Positions 24,748-32,939 are shown, numbered from the stretch's first letter. The stretch: DNA of 37,426 bases from an uncultured Lachnospiraceae bacterium (GCA_947177165.1 CAMWTP010000051.1:1-37426), one strand, 5' to 3'. A program made the numbers and translations. Notes: generated from the sequence alone by a model not told the origin.

Positions 24748-25439
24748 TCTGCCCCCTTAAACAATGTGTACTGCCGCTTCACATCGGGATACCTCGACTT
24801 TGGAACAGATATTTGTTTTCCTGTAGTCAGTGTCATGACATAGCTGCTGATCTTCCCAATATACTTCATGTTAATGAGGAAGCTCTGGTGTATTCTTACA
24901 AATCCCATCCCTTTTAAATCCCTTTCCAGCTCATCCATTTTCCTATAAATACTGAATGTCTGGTTCTTGGTATAAAATATGTTCTTGTGTCTGCTCGTTT
25001 CAATATAAATAATGTCATCTATCCGGATTGGCACATTCCCCTCTACAAAGTTGAACTCAACTACCCGCTCCTCCTGTTGAATTTCTTTCAGGATATCATC
25101 CATACACTCTGGCAACGTCTTTTCCAAATCATCTTTTAAGAGAAAACGGCTTGCTTTCACCTTATATCCATCCAGCGCATAATTCACATAGGCAGTCACC
25201 AAAACGATATGTACTTTTGGGTATTCTGTCTTTATTTGTCTGGCAGCTTCCAGGCCATCCATGCCATCCATGTTTATATCAAGAAAAATAACCCTGCACT
25301 CCTGTATAAAACCCATATCCTCGCACATACTACCACCAGAACCATATTCCCTAATTTCAAAATTATTTCCATATGATTCCAGCATCGCCCTCAATGCTTC
25401 TCTATCACTTCTTTGGTCATCGCAGATTGCTATCTTCAT
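24744..25439 (-). CDS. LytTR-family response regulator
   Basis: A 231-residue regulator. The receiver domain (1-118) has acidic D7/D8, phosphoacceptor D54 in VIFLDINMDGMDGLEA, and the conserved threonine/lysine ends. The LytTR DNA-binding domain (about 135-231) has DIIYIETSRHKNIFYTKNQT and FVRIHQSFLINMKYI. LytTR proteins bind pairs of direct repeats about two helical turns apart, exactly what lies upstream of this gene (25513-25548) and of the tautomerase gene. GAGG is 7 bases before the ATG. Confidence 0.92.
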   Translation of the reverse strand: MKIAICDDQRSDREALRAMLESYGNNFEIREYGSGGSMCEDMGFIQECRVIFLDINMDGMDGLEAARQIKTEYPKVHIVLVTAYVNYALDGYKVKASRFLLKDDLEKTLPECMDDILKEIQQEERVVEFNFVEGNVPIRIDDIIYIETSRHKNIFYTKNQTFSIYRKMDELERDLKGMGFVRIHQSFLINMKYIGKISSYVMTLTTGKQISVPKSRYPDVKRQYTLFKGAE

Positions 25440-25476
25440 TTTCTTTCCTCGTATTCTAAACTCTTTTTCATTTCAT

Positions 25477-25482
25477 ATAATA
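25477..25482 (-). promoter_or_regulatory. -10 box of the two-component operon
   Basis: TATTAT on the minus strand, about 30 bp downstream of the direct-repeat pair and about 40 bp before the regulator start. No good -35 box is present, as expected for an activator-dependent promoter. Confidence 0.4.
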
Positions 25483-25512
25483 CCGTATTACTGGATATTT
25501 TATCAGATCCCC

Positions 25513-25548
25513 TTGCATCAAACGACTACTTATTGCACGAAACGACTA
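25513..25548 (-). promoter_or_regulatory. Probable LytTR regulator site 1 (direct-repeat pair)
   Basis: On the plus strand TTGCATCAAACGACTA (25513-25528) and TTGCACGAAACGACTA (25533-25548) are 16-bp direct repeats differing in two bases, 20 bp start to start. On the minus strand they read TAGTCGTTTnnTGCAA. They end 74 bp before the response-regulator start codon. The rest of the gap to the SDR gene (25549-25755) holds nothing I can interpret. Confidence 0.75.
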
Positions 25549-25755
25549 TATGCTACTATTTGAAAAACTGCCTTTATCAAACAAAAATATCCTGTAACAG
25601 CAGTAATAGCTCTACATTTCTTCAATCAGCTATGCCGTTAAGGATATTCTTATCTGGTTATTTCCATATATTCAATAATCATCCAGCCTGAATGTTTTTT
25701 CGGAACATGCTTTACCACTCTCCCACAGGCAATCTCCTCATACGTTCCAATCCAG

Positions 25756-26523
25756 CTACTTCATCATAAATATTGTAATCCTGTTCGTAATACTGACGGG
25801 CATTATTTTTGCGAATGCCACCAATAACTTATTATACATTCCTGGAATTATCAGCCTTTTTCCTCTCATCAGTTTACGATAAGCGATATCTGCCACTTTT
25901 TCCGGCCTCATTACTGCAATTTTAAATAATAATGTATTTTGAATATTGGCCTTTTCAGCAAATTCCGTCTGCGTTGCTCCTGGACATAACGTAGTTACTT
26001 TTATCCCTGTATTACGAAACTCACCACATAAAGCATTTGAAAAAGACATGATATAGGCTTTTGTTGCAGAATAAACAGCATCTGTTGGAGACGGAATAAA
26101 GGAACCTGTCGAACCCACATTCAGAACTCTCCCATAACCGCTTTTTTTCATATGTACTAATATACGTTTTGTCAGTTCTGTCACAAATCGTATATGCAGA
26201 TTTATCATTTCAAGCTCCCGGTCAAAGCTGGTATCAACAAAAAATCCACATTCATTAAATCCGGCGTTATTTATAAGAATCTCAACCGTTAATTTCCATT
26301 TTTCTATATTTTCCATGATTCGGCTCACCGCATCCTCCTGTGCCAGATCCTGAGAAATATATTTTACGTCCACATGATAAGTATTCTGTAAAGAAACCTG
26401 CTGCTGCCTTAACTTCTGTTCATCTCTCGCAACGAGAATCAAACCGTACCTTTCGCTTGCAAATTTTTCCGCAAGGGCTTTTCCTATCCCACTGGTAGTC
26501 CCTGTGATCAAAACTGTTTTCAT
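25756..26523 (-). CDS. Short-chain dehydrogenase/reductase
   Basis: A 255-residue classical SDR. The NAD(P)-binding TGTTSGIG is at 7-14, ARDEQKLR favours NADP(H), NNAG is at 85-88, and the catalytic S138, Y151 and K155 (YSATK) are all present. The C-terminal IRFVTELT... region and the hydrophobic end (VSITNRITIFMMK) resemble DltE/YqjQ-type SDRs; the substrate is unknown. Its start overlaps the MerR gene stop by 4 bp (ATGA), so the MerR protein probably controls it. Confidence 0.9.
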   Translation of the reverse strand: MKTVLITGTTSGIGKALAEKFASERYGLILVARDEQKLRQQQVSLQNTYHVDVKYISQDLAQEDAVSRIMENIEKWKLTVEILINNAGFNECGFFVDTSFDRELEMINLHIRFVTELTKRILVHMKKSGYGRVLNVGSTGSFIPSPTDAVYSATKAYIMSFSNALCGEFRNTGIKVTTLCPGATQTEFAEKANIQNTLLFKIAVMRPEKVADIAYRKLMRGKRLIIPGMYNKLLVAFAKIMPVSITNRITIFMMK

Positions 26524-26948
26524 TCGCTATTCCCTTCTCCGTTTTTAAACAGTTCCCATTCCTCCAGATACGTCAAATCCTTGCTCAATGGTTCTTTTAA
26601 AAATTTTTCATAAAATGCTGCCTTTCTGTTTGCTAAAGCAAGCGCATTTTTCAAATGAACCATTTGCTCCTGAATATCCGTGATGTAATCCTGAACCATA
26701 ATATACCGTTGCTCCATTGTTTTCCCGCCCTGTGACAATAGCGCAATATATTTTTTGACCGACTGAATTGGTACATTTGCCATACGCAGGCATTGCACCA
26801 TTTTTATCCATTCAATATCGGAATCAGAATATTGTCGGTATTTTTGCTTTGTTCGGGCAATCGGTGGCAATAGCTGCTCTTTTTCATAATACCTTAGCGT
26901 TGCCGTTGATAGACCTGTCATTTCTGCTGCCTCTTTTGCTGAATACAT
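26520..26948 (-). CDS. MerR-family regulator
   Basis: A 142-residue regulator. The N-terminal MYSAKEAAEMTGLSTATLRY followed by YEKEQLLPP is the MerR winged helix (1-70), then the coiled-coil dimer helix (about 80-118) and a short C-terminal effector part with no metal-binding cysteines. It therefore belongs to the organic-ligand or stress group. It is cotranscribed with the SDR gene. The promoter at 26970-27000 has the 19-bp spacer and dyad typical of MerR autoregulation. Confidence 0.9.
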   Translation of the reverse strand: MYSAKEAAEMTGLSTATLRYYEKEQLLPPIARTKQKYRQYSDSDIEWIKMVQCLRMANVPIQSVKKYIALLSQGGKTMEQRYIMVQDYITDIQEQMVHLKNALALANRKAAFYEKFLKEPLSKDLTYLEEWELFKNGEGNSE

Positions 26949-26969
26949 ATGAATCCACCTCTCTCTGCT

Positions 26970-27000
26970 ATCATAAACTATGAAGTGCGCTTCAAGTCAA
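26970..27000 (-). promoter_or_regulatory. MerR-type promoter with 19-bp spacer
   Basis: On the minus strand TTGACT (26995-27000), 19-bp spacer, TATGAT (26970-26975). Within the spacer lies the near-palindrome TGAAGCGCACTTCA. The overlong spacer with a central dyad is the hallmark of MerR-controlled promoters that need DNA twisting for activation. Confidence 0.75.
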
Positions 27001-27027
27001 CAGTGATATTCTATCATGCTAATCTTT

Positions 27028-27324
27028 CTACTTGATTTTTTTCATAAACGATTCAAATTCTTCCAGAGATTTAGATGGCACGAATTCAATTATTTCATAT
27101 TGGGCAATTTTTTCTTTGAAAAATGGGTCTTGCTCCATAATCTGTTCCGCTTCCTGTCTTGTTTCACAATTACAGAGGATTATTCCTCCTGTCCGTGGAA
27201 CTTTTCTTCCGGAACAAATAAATTTTTTTATACTGTAGTTTTCTTCCAAATAACTAATATGTGCCGGTAATATTTTTTCAACTTCCAGAATTGGTTTTAC
27301 ATAGGTCAGATTAAAGATAAACAT
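27028..27324 (-). CDS. YciI-family protein
   Basis: A 98-residue dimeric alpha-beta-barrel protein. VEKILPAHISYLEENYS and FICSGRKVPRTGGIILC form the core, and DPFFKEKIAQYEIIEFVPSK is the typical end. The active-site pair seen in YciI (H and D) is represented by H23 and the aspartate in EQDPFF. AGGAGG is 7 bases before the ATG. It is divergent from the TetR gene and shares its operator region, so it is a likely target. Confidence 0.85.
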   Translation of the reverse strand: MFIFNLTYVKPILEVEKILPAHISYLEENYSIKKFICSGRKVPRTGGIILCNCETRQEAEQIMEQDPFFKEKIAQYEIIEFVPSKSLEEFESFMKKIK

Positions 27325-27354
27325 ATTGTGCCTCCTGTCAAAATGTGTTAGAAT

Positions 27355-27389
27355 AATAGTGACCGCAGTCAGTGACTATGGTCACTATT
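27355..27389. promoter_or_regulatory. TetR operator between yciI-like and tetR-like genes
   Basis: A perfect inverted repeat AATAGTGACC (27355-27364) and GGTCACTATT (27380-27389) with a second short palindrome AGTCAGTGACT in the middle. Its position between divergent genes fits control of both by TetR. Confidence 0.65.
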
Positions 27390-27439
27390 TTAATCATCGC
27401 CATCTATATTGTCAATACTATTTTATAAGGAGCTTGATC

Positions 27440-28045
27440 ATGGAACTGAAAAAATCACGCAAAGACAGGGCTGCTGATACAAAAAACAAAATTTTTGAAA
27501 CAGCAGTTACCCTTATAAAAAGCAAAGGATACAATAATGTTACTATAAGTGAAATTTGCCAGACAGCAGGATTGGCAAAAGGATCTTTTTATGTTCATTA
27601 CAACTCCAAGGAAGATATTGTAAGGGAAAGCTATTATGCCGATATGGGAACCTATATTTGCACTCATTACAATGAATTTGTAGCATCCAACCCCAATAAA
27701 TCTGTAATTGAACGTATTGCCTACTTTTTAAATCTGGAATTTGAATTTGCAGAATATGCCGGATATGAACTTACCTGCTTAGCTTATTCACTAAATCTTA
27801 GTGCATGTGTACCTGGGCCGTCCGAACATTTCAACAAACGATACTTTATCAATATATTACAGGACGAGATAGAATCAAGTTTAGAATATTCATCCTCCGA
27901 CTTTTCATGCAACGAAATTTTCAATTATTTTGAAAGCATAGTAAGAGGCACAATGGCTACATGGTGCTTCTCCAATAGCTCCTTTAACATTGTTGAACAG
28001 GGAAAAAAATATATCAAACAGGCAATTTTTAGCATTTACCACTAA
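27440..28045 (+). CDS. TetR-family regulator
   Basis: The start at 27440 (MELKKSRKDRAADTK) has AAGGAG upstream; the longer frame from 27326 runs through the operator. The 201-residue product has the TetR helix-turn-helix ICQTAGLAKGSFYVHYNSKE (about 28-50) after TKNKIFETAVTLIKSKGYNN. The C-terminal ligand domain is of the general TetR_C kind. It is the only plus-strand gene of the cargo. It should repress itself and the YciI gene through the 27355-27389 palindrome. Confidence 0.88.
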   Translation: MELKKSRKDRAADTKNKIFETAVTLIKSKGYNNVTISEICQTAGLAKGSFYVHYNSKEDIVRESYYADMGTYICTHYNEFVASNPNKSVIERIAYFLNLEFEFAEYAGYELTCLAYSLNLSACVPGPSEHFNKRYFINILQDEIESSLEYSSSDFSCNEIFNYFESIVRGTMATWCFSNSSFNIVEQGKKYIKQAIFSIYH

Positions 28046-28049
28046 AAGT

Positions 28050-28085
28050 ATCAGCAGGAGAACCGTGGATGGCTCTTCTGCTGAT
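28050..28085. terminator. Bidirectional hairpin terminator, repeat copy 1
   Basis: ATCAGCAGgAGAACC pairs with GGCTCTTCTGCTGAT between the converging TetR and DUF2000 genes. It closely matches 31097-31134, including the loop and the following TTTCATT. Confidence 0.6.
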
Positions 28086-28092
28086 TATTTCA

Positions 28093-28515
28093 TTATCTCA
28101 ATAATGCCATACTCCCTGTTAATTTGTTGACCTTCTTTTTTGCACCACAAATAGCGATTCCAAAATAATTCAGCTCCGCTTCCGGAACACCTTTCATCTT
28201 CTCAATAAACTCATCGTAGGTCTTACACCCCTGCGCCAGATCAGAAAAATCAACTACTGTCAAATCCGCAAATTCCGGCTCATACAGTTTTTCACGAATA
28301 GTCTTAATCACTTCCTCATTACCTTTTAAGATTGGAACTGGAAATTCAATAATCCCCAAATGCCCGTTACCCGTTCTGTCATACACATCTACACCTACAA
28401 CCTCCGGCATCTGTTTCCCCAGCGTGATACCCATAATTGCCGCAGTATTTGCTATAATACCAAGCGGCAGATTTTCATCAATCACCATAACACATTTCTC
28501 ATTCTGTAAATTCAT
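28093..28515 (-). CDS. DUF2000 family protein
   Basis: A 140-residue protein. CVMVIDENLPLGIIANTAAI and MGITLGKQMPEVVG are typical of DUF2000 (PF09391), which has a PTH2-like fold; then VVDFSDLAQGCKTYDEF and YFGIAICGAKKKVNKLTGSM. PTH2 (peptidyl-tRNA hydrolase 2) relatives suggest nucleic-acid or small-molecule binding, but the function is unknown. Its first 17 bases overlap the end of the GNAT-like gene. GGAGG lies 9 bases before the ATG. Confidence 0.82.
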   Translation of the reverse strand: MNLQNEKCVMVIDENLPLGIIANTAAIMGITLGKQMPEVVGVDVYDRTGNGHLGIIEFPVPILKGNEEVIKTIREKLYEPEFADLTVVDFSDLAQGCKTYDEFIEKMKGVPEAELNYFGIAICGAKKKVNKLTGSMALLR

Positions 28516-29134
28516 TTTTCATATCCTCCTTTTGATAACAGCGGTAAAGATATGCTCTACAAAAGCCTACCCGCTCATATTCTTCCGGCAACTCATCCCG
28601 TTCCGGTATGTCTGCCAGTATCTGTGTAACTCCTTTTTCAACCGAAAATCGCACAATATCTTCTATGTTTACACACGGCATTTTCCCATCCAGTAGGAAT
28701 AATAGTCCCTGCCGCTTTATGCCGATAACCGTGTCCGTATCTGTCATAACATATTCTTCATTCTTCCCTGATCTGTTTTTAAGGAACAGCCTGACTTGCT
28801 GCTTCCCTTCAATACACAAATTTCCTATGAAATTCCATTCACCAACTACGCCACATTTTTTTAGCCCATATCCGTTATCTGTAAGTATGGAACTCAGATA
28901 GTAATTGGTATGCTCCACAATACGGAAAACACAATCCATCCCGCTCTGACGACTAATTTCCTCACATTTCCGTATGTTTTCATGAATATCCCCCTGAGAA
29001 AACTTGTAATATAGCGGATAAACCAAAAGATGTCTATCCATTTTTTTCAATATCCATCCTTGGAAAATCCGTGTTTCCCTATCAGGAAACAGACTGATAA
29101 TCTGCTCCTCTACTCTTATAGCGGGATCATTCAT
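28499..29134 (-). CDS. GNAT-like acetyltransferase, reduced
   Basis: A 211-residue protein. IISLFPDRETRIFQGWILKK is the start seen in a group of two-domain GNAT-related acetyltransferases, followed by VYPLYY, CEEISRQSGMDCVFRIVEH and YLSSILTDNGYGLKKCG. The C-terminus YERVGFCRAYLYRCY matches the end of a GNAT domain (YERLGF type). Family members are about 250-280 residues, and the acetyl-CoA loop (R/Q-x-x-G-x-G/A) is not visible, so catalysis is doubtful. It is coupled to EamA (8-bp ATGAATGA overlap) and DUF2000. Confidence 0.6.
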   Translation of the reverse strand: MNDPAIRVEEQIISLFPDRETRIFQGWILKKMDRHLLVYPLYYKFSQGDIHENIRKCEEISRQSGMDCVFRIVEHTNYYLSSILTDNGYGLKKCGVVGEWNFIGNLCIEGKQQVRLFLKNRSGKNEEYVMTDTDTVIGIKRQGLLFLLDGKMPCVNIEDIVRFSVEKGVTQILADIPERDELPEEYERVGFCRAYLYRCYQKEDMKNEFTE

Positions 29135-30026
29135 TTTCCCTACTCTCCTTTCCGCTATATTCAGAAAGGAAAAGCCCTGCTACTGCCATAACCGTCCCTA
29201 CAAGGGAAACCCATGTTACTGGCTCTTTCAACACCAAGACAGATGTCACAACTGTTATGACGGGAACCATGTAAATATAAACGCTGGTTTTAACTGCCCC
29301 AAGTGCCTTTACCGCAAAATTCCATGTAACGAAACAAAGTGCAGATGCCCCCAATCCTAGATACAGAATATTAAGCAGATGTGCCATATCAGCAAACCGT
29401 TCCAGCCCAATTTCAAAATCGAAAAAGAATAAAGCTGGAACCATAAAAAGGATACCATAAAAAAATGTCCTTCGTGTGGTAAGAATGACTGGATAGCCAA
29501 AGCTGCTGATCTTCCTCGTCAATATGGAATAGCACGCCCACACAAAAGCTGCAAGGATTGCCAGTATATCTCCTGTCGGATTCAGTTCCAGTCTGGAACC
29601 GTTAAAGCTGATCAGTGCAACACCTGCCATTGCCACCACGAATCCAAAGAAGAAATTAGCCCGCAGCCTTCCTTCTGACTTCAAAAATAATCGTGACAAT
29701 ATCGCTGTGAAAAACGGTGCAACCGATATGATAACACCTACATTGGAAGCCATTGTATATGTAAGGGCAATATTCTCCAATAGATAATACAGACATATTC
29801 CGCACAGCCCCGCCAGCACAAAAGTCACTTCCTGTCTGCAATCCCCAAGTTTCATCCGATGAGGACAGACTAAAAGCAATGCCACAAATCCCATGACAAA
29901 GCGAAAGAACAGAATTTCCACTGGCTTAAAATCTACAAGCAGAACTTTAGTGGATATGAATGTTGTTCCCCATATGATAATTGTGAACAGCGCCGCCAAA
30001 TGACCGACTGATCTTCTACTCTCCAT
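29127..30026 (-). CDS. EamA/DMT-family transporter
   Basis: The start at 30026 (MESRRSVGHLAALFTIII) is preferred as family-like, giving 299 residues. Ten hydrophobic segments in two EamA repeats (about 10-140 and 155-290) are visible; WGTTFISTKVLL and PVEILFFRF are the usual opening motifs, and VTWVSLVGTVMAVAGLFLSE ends the second repeat. These proteins export amino acids or other small metabolites; the substrate is not predictable. It overlaps the AraC gene by 11 bp and the GNAT-like gene by 8 bp. Confidence 0.88.
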   Translation of the reverse strand: MESRRSVGHLAALFTIIIWGTTFISTKVLLVDFKPVEILFFRFVMGFVALLLVCPHRMKLGDCRQEVTFVLAGLCGICLYYLLENIALTYTMASNVGVIISVAPFFTAILSRLFLKSEGRLRANFFFGFVVAMAGVALISFNGSRLELNPTGDILAILAAFVWACYSILTRKISSFGYPVILTTRRTFFYGILFMVPALFFFDFEIGLERFADMAHLLNILYLGLGASALCFVTWNFAVKALGAVKTSVYIYMVPVITVVTSVLVLKEPVTWVSLVGTVMAVAGLFLSEYSGKESRENE

Positions 30027-30858
30027 GCTGTCCACCGTCCCTGTCTTTTTCCATGAATATTTCACGGTAAGTCCCCGGTGCAAGTCCTATGAACTGGTTA
30101 AAATAATTCGTAAAATGGCTCTGGTCTGAAAAACCTGTCCTTATTGCCGCCTCCACAGGGGGAATCCCTTCAGACAGTAGTTTTTTTGCTTCATTGATAC
30201 GGATTGTCTCAAGGTAACGATACGGCGTAACTCCCTTTTCTTTTGTAAAGGCCCGCAGCAATGTTGACTTGCTAAGCCCTGCACATCGACAGATCTGGTC
30301 TAAATAAATGCGCTCCGTAAAATGTTCGCCCATATATTCACAGGCTTTTTCAATCTCCTGCCTGCACTCCGGGATGCAGCTTTCAAAGGGCTGTCCGTAA
30401 TTCTGGATAAGATACGAAAGCAGGAACAACAGTGTTTCCTCCTTCCCAAACTCCCCCGTTCCTTTCATGACCATCTCATGAAGCGGACGCAGGTGGCAGG
30501 CTACCTCCTCATCATAAACAACATTTTTTGAGAATCCCGGAAGCCCCCGTTTCCCCGTGACTTCTTCTGTCAGATCGAGCATAATCTCCTTTGAAATGTT
30601 GAACCCCCGGTAATCAAATGTCCCTCCGTCACTCTGAACGCAGGCATGGCTATCCCCCGGATTGAAAAGTACGATACTACCTTCCTCTATGGCATATTCT
30701 CTGTCTCTGCAGGAAAGTACTCGCTCCCCCTTCTCCACAAACCCAATAACATAATGCTCATGAAAATGGCTCGGAAACGGCTGTACGATTCCCTCAAAGC
30801 GGTATGCCTCAATCCTTAATTCATCATCATATACCACTGTTCTTGTTTCTTTCTTCAT
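30016..30858 (-). CDS. AraC-family regulator
   Basis: The start at 30858 (MKKETRTVVYDDELRIEAY) has GGAGG 8 bases upstream, giving 280 residues. The N-terminal cupin (about 10-110, HFHEHYVIGFVEKGERVL, GSIVLFNPGD) binds the inducer. The C-terminal double helix-turn-helix (about 175-275) has CRCAGLSKSTLLRAFTKEKG and AAIRTGFSDQSHFTNYFNQF. It is first in a coupled operon with EamA, a GNAT-like protein and DUF2000. It probably activates that operon, as LysE/EamA-linked AraC regulators do. Confidence 0.9.
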   Translation of the reverse strand: MKKETRTVVYDDELRIEAYRFEGIVQPFPSHFHEHYVIGFVEKGERVLSCRDREYAIEEGSIVLFNPGDSHACVQSDGGTFDYRGFNISKEIMLDLTEEVTGKRGLPGFSKNVVYDEEVACHLRPLHEMVMKGTGEFGKEETLLFLLSYLIQNYGQPFESCIPECRQEIEKACEYMGEHFTERIYLDQICRCAGLSKSTLLRAFTKEKGVTPYRYLETIRINEAKKLLSEGIPPVEAAIRTGFSDQSHFTNYFNQFIGLAPGTYREIFMEKDRDGGQHGE

Positions 30859-31056
30859 GTGGATTACCTCCTTGTCAAAAGCCATTTTACCGCTTATTTT
30901 TTCCTGCGTCTTGTAAAATATCTTCATTTTTAGTTTTATCGGCTCTATTTCCTGTCGGTATTATCTGATATAAAAAGCTGGTTTTATGTGCATTGAGGTG
31001 TTTTGCAAGAATATTATATTTTAGAAATAAAGAATATCATGAATTGTCTGAAAATA

Positions 31057-31134
31057 AAAAAAGAGGCTCACCAGTCACCTCGGTAAACCTCTCCATCCAG
31101 CAGGAAAACCGTGATTGGCTCTTCTGCTGATTTT
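31057..31134. terminator. Hairpin region, repeat copy 2
   Basis: Two hairpins lie between the DUF4209 stop and the AraC operon: AGAGGCTCACC...GGTAAACCTCT (31063-31092), and CCAGCAGGAAAACC...GGCTCTTCTGCTG (31097-31129), the latter nearly the same as 28050-28085. TTTTTCATTC follows. Confidence 0.5.
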
Positions 31135-31145
31135 TCATTCCCCGT

Positions 31146-32939
31146 CTATCCGCTTTGCCTATCCTCCATAGTTTTTTCCACTTTTTGGACAACTCTTTTA
31201 TAATATATATTTCTCTCATTTCTTGTATACATGTAACACAGCTTAAATACAAACCACCACACATAAAGAGCCCGATAGGAAGAAAAATATTCATCTTTCA
31301 ATGTTCCATGTGCTACCTCATTCCTCATGTTAAGTCCATATTTTGAGCAAAAAACTGTATCTAATGAAAACCACAAACTTTCATCAAAACATTCCTTTAC
31401 CCTGGGCAGCTCCAATACGGCATTCATACTCTTCAATTCTTCGGTATTGTCCTCTTTAATATTATACACTACCTCTCCACACATTTCTGCAAACTTTCTT
31501 ATTGAATTATCAACCTGTGGCATCAGAATGCTCAATGCGGTCAGAAAATCATTATTAAATCCTGCCATTAAACCTTTCGTATACGCTACCCTTCTATCTT
31601 CCGGTACAAATACGCTGTCTTCAACTATCTTTCTTATATCCTGCTCTGTTATTTCATAATTAGACTGCAAAATATGCTTCACATTTGCAATTAAAACTTT
31701 ACTGTCAATATCTATGGAAATATAAGAATCCTTTGCCATGTATGCCCATAACGCATCTTCTTTTATTTCATTATTTTTCCCAAATACATCTGGGAGTATG
31801 GCTTTCTTCTTCCCATTATAGTCTAAGATGCCGCTGCCAAACAGCATAAGCGGATTATTCTTAAACATTTCCATTGTTTCCTCTCGCAAAGTCTTTGCAT
31901 CAAGCATTGGAATAAATAAAGCAAAATAACATAGTCCTTCTTCCTTGTCCAGATTTTCAACTTGATTCACAATCGTCCTAATAGTCTCTGAATGCTCTAT
32001 GGTGAATTTTTGTACGGGTATTTTGGAACTTGCCTCTTTTTGTATCCCTTCAATTTCCCGTAATAATTGTTTCCTCTCATCCTCAGTCCCAGCGATCTGT
32101 TTAAGCACCTGAACTGCTTTCTGAATAAAATTCACATATCGGAACATATCGACAGGACTATCTCCTGTACATTCTTTGGCTACTGCTATGTACCCATCCG
32201 CTTTTTTTCTTCTTGCCTTCATAACTACCGGATCAAAAATCTTTAATTTGGTTGCTACCATATTTTTCTTGTCAGCATACAATTTCTCAAATAGAGCAAC
32301 AAATAATTCTATAAAACGAATCTCCTTGCTCCCACATGCAATACTGTCTAATTGGTCTTCAACCAATGTAAAAAGCTCGTTGGCCGGAAGAATCTTATAT
32401 TCATCACAGGTTCTTAACAAATGATAACGTTCTGAATAATCAGTAGATTCACTCTGTTCTAAAATCCTTTTTACCAAATTTGAATAATCTTCGTCTACTG
32501 TTTTCTTCCTCGATGTACTTACTTTTAAAGAAATCAGCCTGTTTATGGCAACAAAATTAGCTTCAAACTCCTGCGAAACAGATAGATGTTCTTTATATAA
32601 CCGGACAGCTTCGACTGCCGACTTATGATCTTTTCCTACTACCCACAAAAAATCGTATATTTTAGCTTTATTTAAAATGGATATATCCCATTGAGCAATT
32701 TCTTTTAATGCCTTATTTCTTTCTTTTGCCTGCTCAGGATCATCATACCAATTTGATGCCCAGAACTGATACGGAATGTCTTTAGGTTCATAAATCGAAT
32801 GTTCACCTACAATTTCTGTCAATATGACGACAACTACCTTTTCATCATCATTTTCATACTTTATAGTTTGTAAACCCTTTTTACACTCCTCCATCTGCAG
32901 TATATCCTGTAATGCGTCCCGGATTCTATGAAATTCCAT
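31146..32939 (-). CDS. DUF4209 protein with HEPN-like motif
   Basis: A 597-residue mostly helical protein. The N-terminal two thirds have helix-rich repeats without a known enzyme motif, including WVVGKDHKSAVEAVRLYKEH. The C-terminal part (about 500-590) matches DUF4209: YGLNMRNEVAHGTLKDEYFS, then YRALYVWWFVFKLCY. RNEVAHG fits the R-x4-H(G) signature of HEPN ribonucleases, so RNA cleavage on a cue is possible. GAGGTG precedes the ATG. It stands alone between the AraC operon and the riboflavin genes, low in GC. Defence is an inference only. Confidence 0.72.
   Translation of the reverse strand: MEFHRIRDALQDILQMEECKKGLQTIKYENDDEKVVVVILTEIVGEHSIYEPKDIPYQFWASNWYDDPEQAKERNKALKEIAQWDISILNKAKIYDFLWVVGKDHKSAVEAVRLYKEHLSVSQEFEANFVAINRLISLKVSTSRKKTVDEDYSNLVKRILEQSESTDYSERYHLLRTCDEYKILPANELFTLVEDQLDSIACGSKEIRFIELFVALFEKLYADKKNMVATKLKIFDPVVMKARRKKADGYIAVAKECTGDSPVDMFRYVNFIQKAVQVLKQIAGTEDERKQLLREIEGIQKEASSKIPVQKFTIEHSETIRTIVNQVENLDKEEGLCYFALFIPMLDAKTLREETMEMFKNNPLMLFGSGILDYNGKKKAILPDVFGKNNEIKEDALWAYMAKDSYISIDIDSKVLIANVKHILQSNYEITEQDIRKIVEDSVFVPEDRRVAYTKGLMAGFNNDFLTALSILMPQVDNSIRKFAEMCGEVVYNIKEDNTEELKSMNAVLELPRVKECFDESLWFSLDTVFCSKYGLNMRNEVAHGTLKDEYFSSYRALYVWWFVFKLCYMYTRNERNIYYKRVVQKVEKTMEDRQSG

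Noticed and set aside
23446..25439. Agr-type quorum system with AgrB/AgrD
   Set aside because: The kinase and regulator fit, but no AgrB-like protease or peptide precursor was found in the adjacent sequence.
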